Shown here: positions 6,575-7,751 of the stretch, piece by piece | Numbering within the stretch: position 1 is the first letter of the stretch | Layout of the letters: every line of letters begins with the position of its first letter | Notes under the pieces: model-generated | Databases searched by the model: none | Seen by the model: the letters and a program-made list of their open reading frames with translations, nothing else | Told to the model about the DNA's origin: nothing | Assembly: GCA_003162995.1 (NCBI GenBank) | Contig: PLUZ01000552.1 | Span: forward strand, 1-7,751 | Length of the DNA stretch: 7,751 nucleotides | Source of the DNA: Methylocapsa sp. | GTDB taxonomy: Bacteria > Pseudomonadota > Alphaproteobacteria > Rhizobiales > Beijerinckiaceae | Direction: 5' to 3' | Made by a program: the position numbers and the translations under genes

Positions 6575-7751
6575 ATGAGATTGCGGAACTCTTTCGTGTC
6601 GCGGACTTCCATCTATCTCGATCATAACGCCACCGCGCCTCTGCATCCAGCGGCGCGCGACGCAATGTGCGCGGCCTTCGACCTTTGTGGCAATGCCTCT
6701 TCCGTTCACGCCGAAGGGCGGGCTGCGCGGGCCACGATCGACACCGCCCGTGCCGAGGTGGCTGCTTTCGCCGGCACAGCGCCAAAAAACATCGTTTTCA
6801 CGTCCGGAGGAACCGAGGCACTGAATTTGGTGTTGACGCCCCATATCGAGACTCCCGGCGAAAAATCAAGGCCGTTCGACCTGCTCTTGGCGGGTGCCGG
6901 GGAACATTCGGCGGTCCTTGCAGGCCACCGTTTCGCGCCCGTGCAACTTGAACTTGTCGGTTTGACATCTTTGGGCGTGCTCGATCTCGAGGCCCTTGAC
7001 GCGGCGGTTGCACGCGCGAGCGCCACCGGGCATCGAATTATGTTGGCCATTCAAGCCGCCAACAACGAGACCGGAGTGATGCAACCGGTTGCGGCGGCCG
7101 CGGAGATCATCCATGCGGCTGGGGGGGTTCTGATCTGCGACGCGGTTCAGGCCGCGGGCAAGATCCCTTGTGAGCTTGGCAGCCTGGGTGCCGATGCGAT
7201 CGTCTTTTCGGCACATAAATTTGGCGGGCCGAAGGGCGCCGGGGCACTGTGCTTTGGCTCCGGCTCTTACCACATAGAAGATGTGCTCCTGCGCGGCGGC
7301 GGCCAAGAGCGGGGGCTACGTGCGGGAACCGAAAATATTGCCGCAATTGCCGGAATGGCCGCAGGTCTTGCTGCCGCGAAGGCCCGGCTAGGGGAGGAAC
7401 CCACGGCGTTGTCTCTCTGGCGGGACGAAATGGAGGCGGAGATCGCGCGTGCCTTGCCCGGCGTTGTGTTCTTCGGCGCTGGCGCGTCAAGGTTACCGAA
7501 TACGTCCTGCTTCGGCCTCTCCTCCATCGAAGCGCAAGTGTTGCTTATGGCTTTGGATATGGAGGGTTTCGCGGTATCGTCGGGTTCGGCTTGTTCGTCG
7601 GGGAAGGTGCAACGGTCGCATGTGTTGAGCGCGATGGGCGTGGAACCGGCGCTGGCGATGGGTGCAATCAGGGTCAGCCTCGGCTGGAATTCGCGACGGG
7701 AAGATTGTGTTTCCTTCGTGCAAGCTCTTGTAAAGACGGTGAAATCAATCC
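6575..7751 (+). CDS. Cysteine desulfurase, NifS/IscS-like class V aminotransferase (3' end outside window)
   Basis: This PLP enzyme takes sulfur from L-cysteine, giving alanine and an enzyme persulfide for Fe-S cluster assembly or other thio-compounds. The frame is open from ATG 6575 through 392 codons to the window edge, about the full family length, so only a few residues are missing. Visible landmarks: YLDHNATAPLHPAA at the start (Asp16 onward), GGTEALNL, the PLP-stacking His111 in GEHSAVL, NNETG (163-167), Asp189 and Gln192 in CDAVQAAG, PLP lysine Lys215 in SAHKFGGPKG, RAGTEN, and catalytic Cys340 in the loop SSGSACSSGK. This loop marks group I (NifS/IscS) rather than group II (SufS). The start is uncertain: neither ATG 6575 nor GTG 6596 has a strong Shine-Dalgarno. 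Position beside an alpha/beta hydrolase suggests it may lead a suf operon to the right. Confidence 0.94.
   Translation, partial: MRLRNSFVSRTSIYLDHNATAPLHPAARDAMCAAFDLCGNASSVHAEGRAARATIDTARAEVAAFAGTAPKNIVFTSGGTEALNLVLTPHIETPGEKSRPFDLLLAGAGEHSAVLAGHRFAPVQLELVGLTSLGVLDLEALDAAVARASATGHRIMLAIQAANNETGVMQPVAAAAEIIHAAGGVLICDAVQAAGKIPCELGSLGADAIVFSAHKFGGPKGAGALCFGSGSYHIEDVLLRGGGQERGLRAGTENIAAIAGMAAGLAAAKARLGEEPTALSLWRDEMEAEIARALPGVVFFGAGASRLPNTSCFGLSSIEAQVLLMALDMEGFAVSSGSACSSGKVQRSHVLSAMGVEPALAMGAIRVSLGWNSRREDCVSFVQALVKTVKSI

Noticed and set aside
7121..7127. A run of seven G in the cysteine desulfurase as a possible phase-variation tract
   Set aside because: The frame is intact through it (Ala-Gly-Gly-Val), the run is short for a GC-rich genome, and the gene is housekeeping.
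6719..7723. Several overlapping minus-strand frames of 70-146 codons
   Set aside because: All are antisense to the cysteine desulfurase, whose motifs are continuous in a single plus-strand frame.

Overview
This window reads as a stretch of chromosome from an alphaproteobacterium, most likely a member of the Hyphomicrobiales and possibly near Beijerinckiaceae or Methylocystaceae. The evidence is the moderately high GC content, an UPF0262 gene (a family I know from Alphaproteobacteria), the gene order hisD / UPF0262 / low-molecular-weight phosphatase, and intergenic palindromes of the kind dispersed in that order. The genus is an inference from recall, not a search result.

Layout. Seven genes are on the minus strand and one, at the right edge, is on the plus strand. 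From the left: the 5' end of an unidentified secreted protein (1-103, cut by the window edge); a gene-free stretch (104-375); lepA, encoding elongation factor 4 (376-2181); a low-molecular-weight protein-tyrosine-phosphatase/arsenate-reductase-like protein (2277-2732); a two-part palindromic repeat (2761-2876); an UPF0262 gene (2888-3376) whose start overlaps the stop of hisD (3373-4674) by four bases; a glutathione peroxidase (4797-5276); and an alpha/beta hydrolase (5389-6078). A 496-base divergent intergenic region (6079-6574) carries adjacent inverted repeats and a three-copy direct repeat. A NifS/IscS-type cysteine desulfurase then starts on the plus strand and runs off the right edge.

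How the genes relate. hisD and the UPF0262 gene are probably translationally coupled, and hisD has a perfect Shine-Dalgarno, so it likely leads a short unit that may reach the phosphatase. HisD catalyses the last step of histidine synthesis, LepA acts on the ribosome, and the peroxidase handles peroxides. The hydrolase next to a cysteine desulfurase resembles the left flank of suf (Fe-S cluster) operons in this group, so suf genes may continue to the right.

The genes are ordinary core genes, and I see no CRISPR array, phage, insertion sequence, toxin-antitoxin pair or defence system. The parts worth a second look are the truncated secreted protein, whose predicted mature form begins with histidine, and the structured or repeated intergenic DNA.
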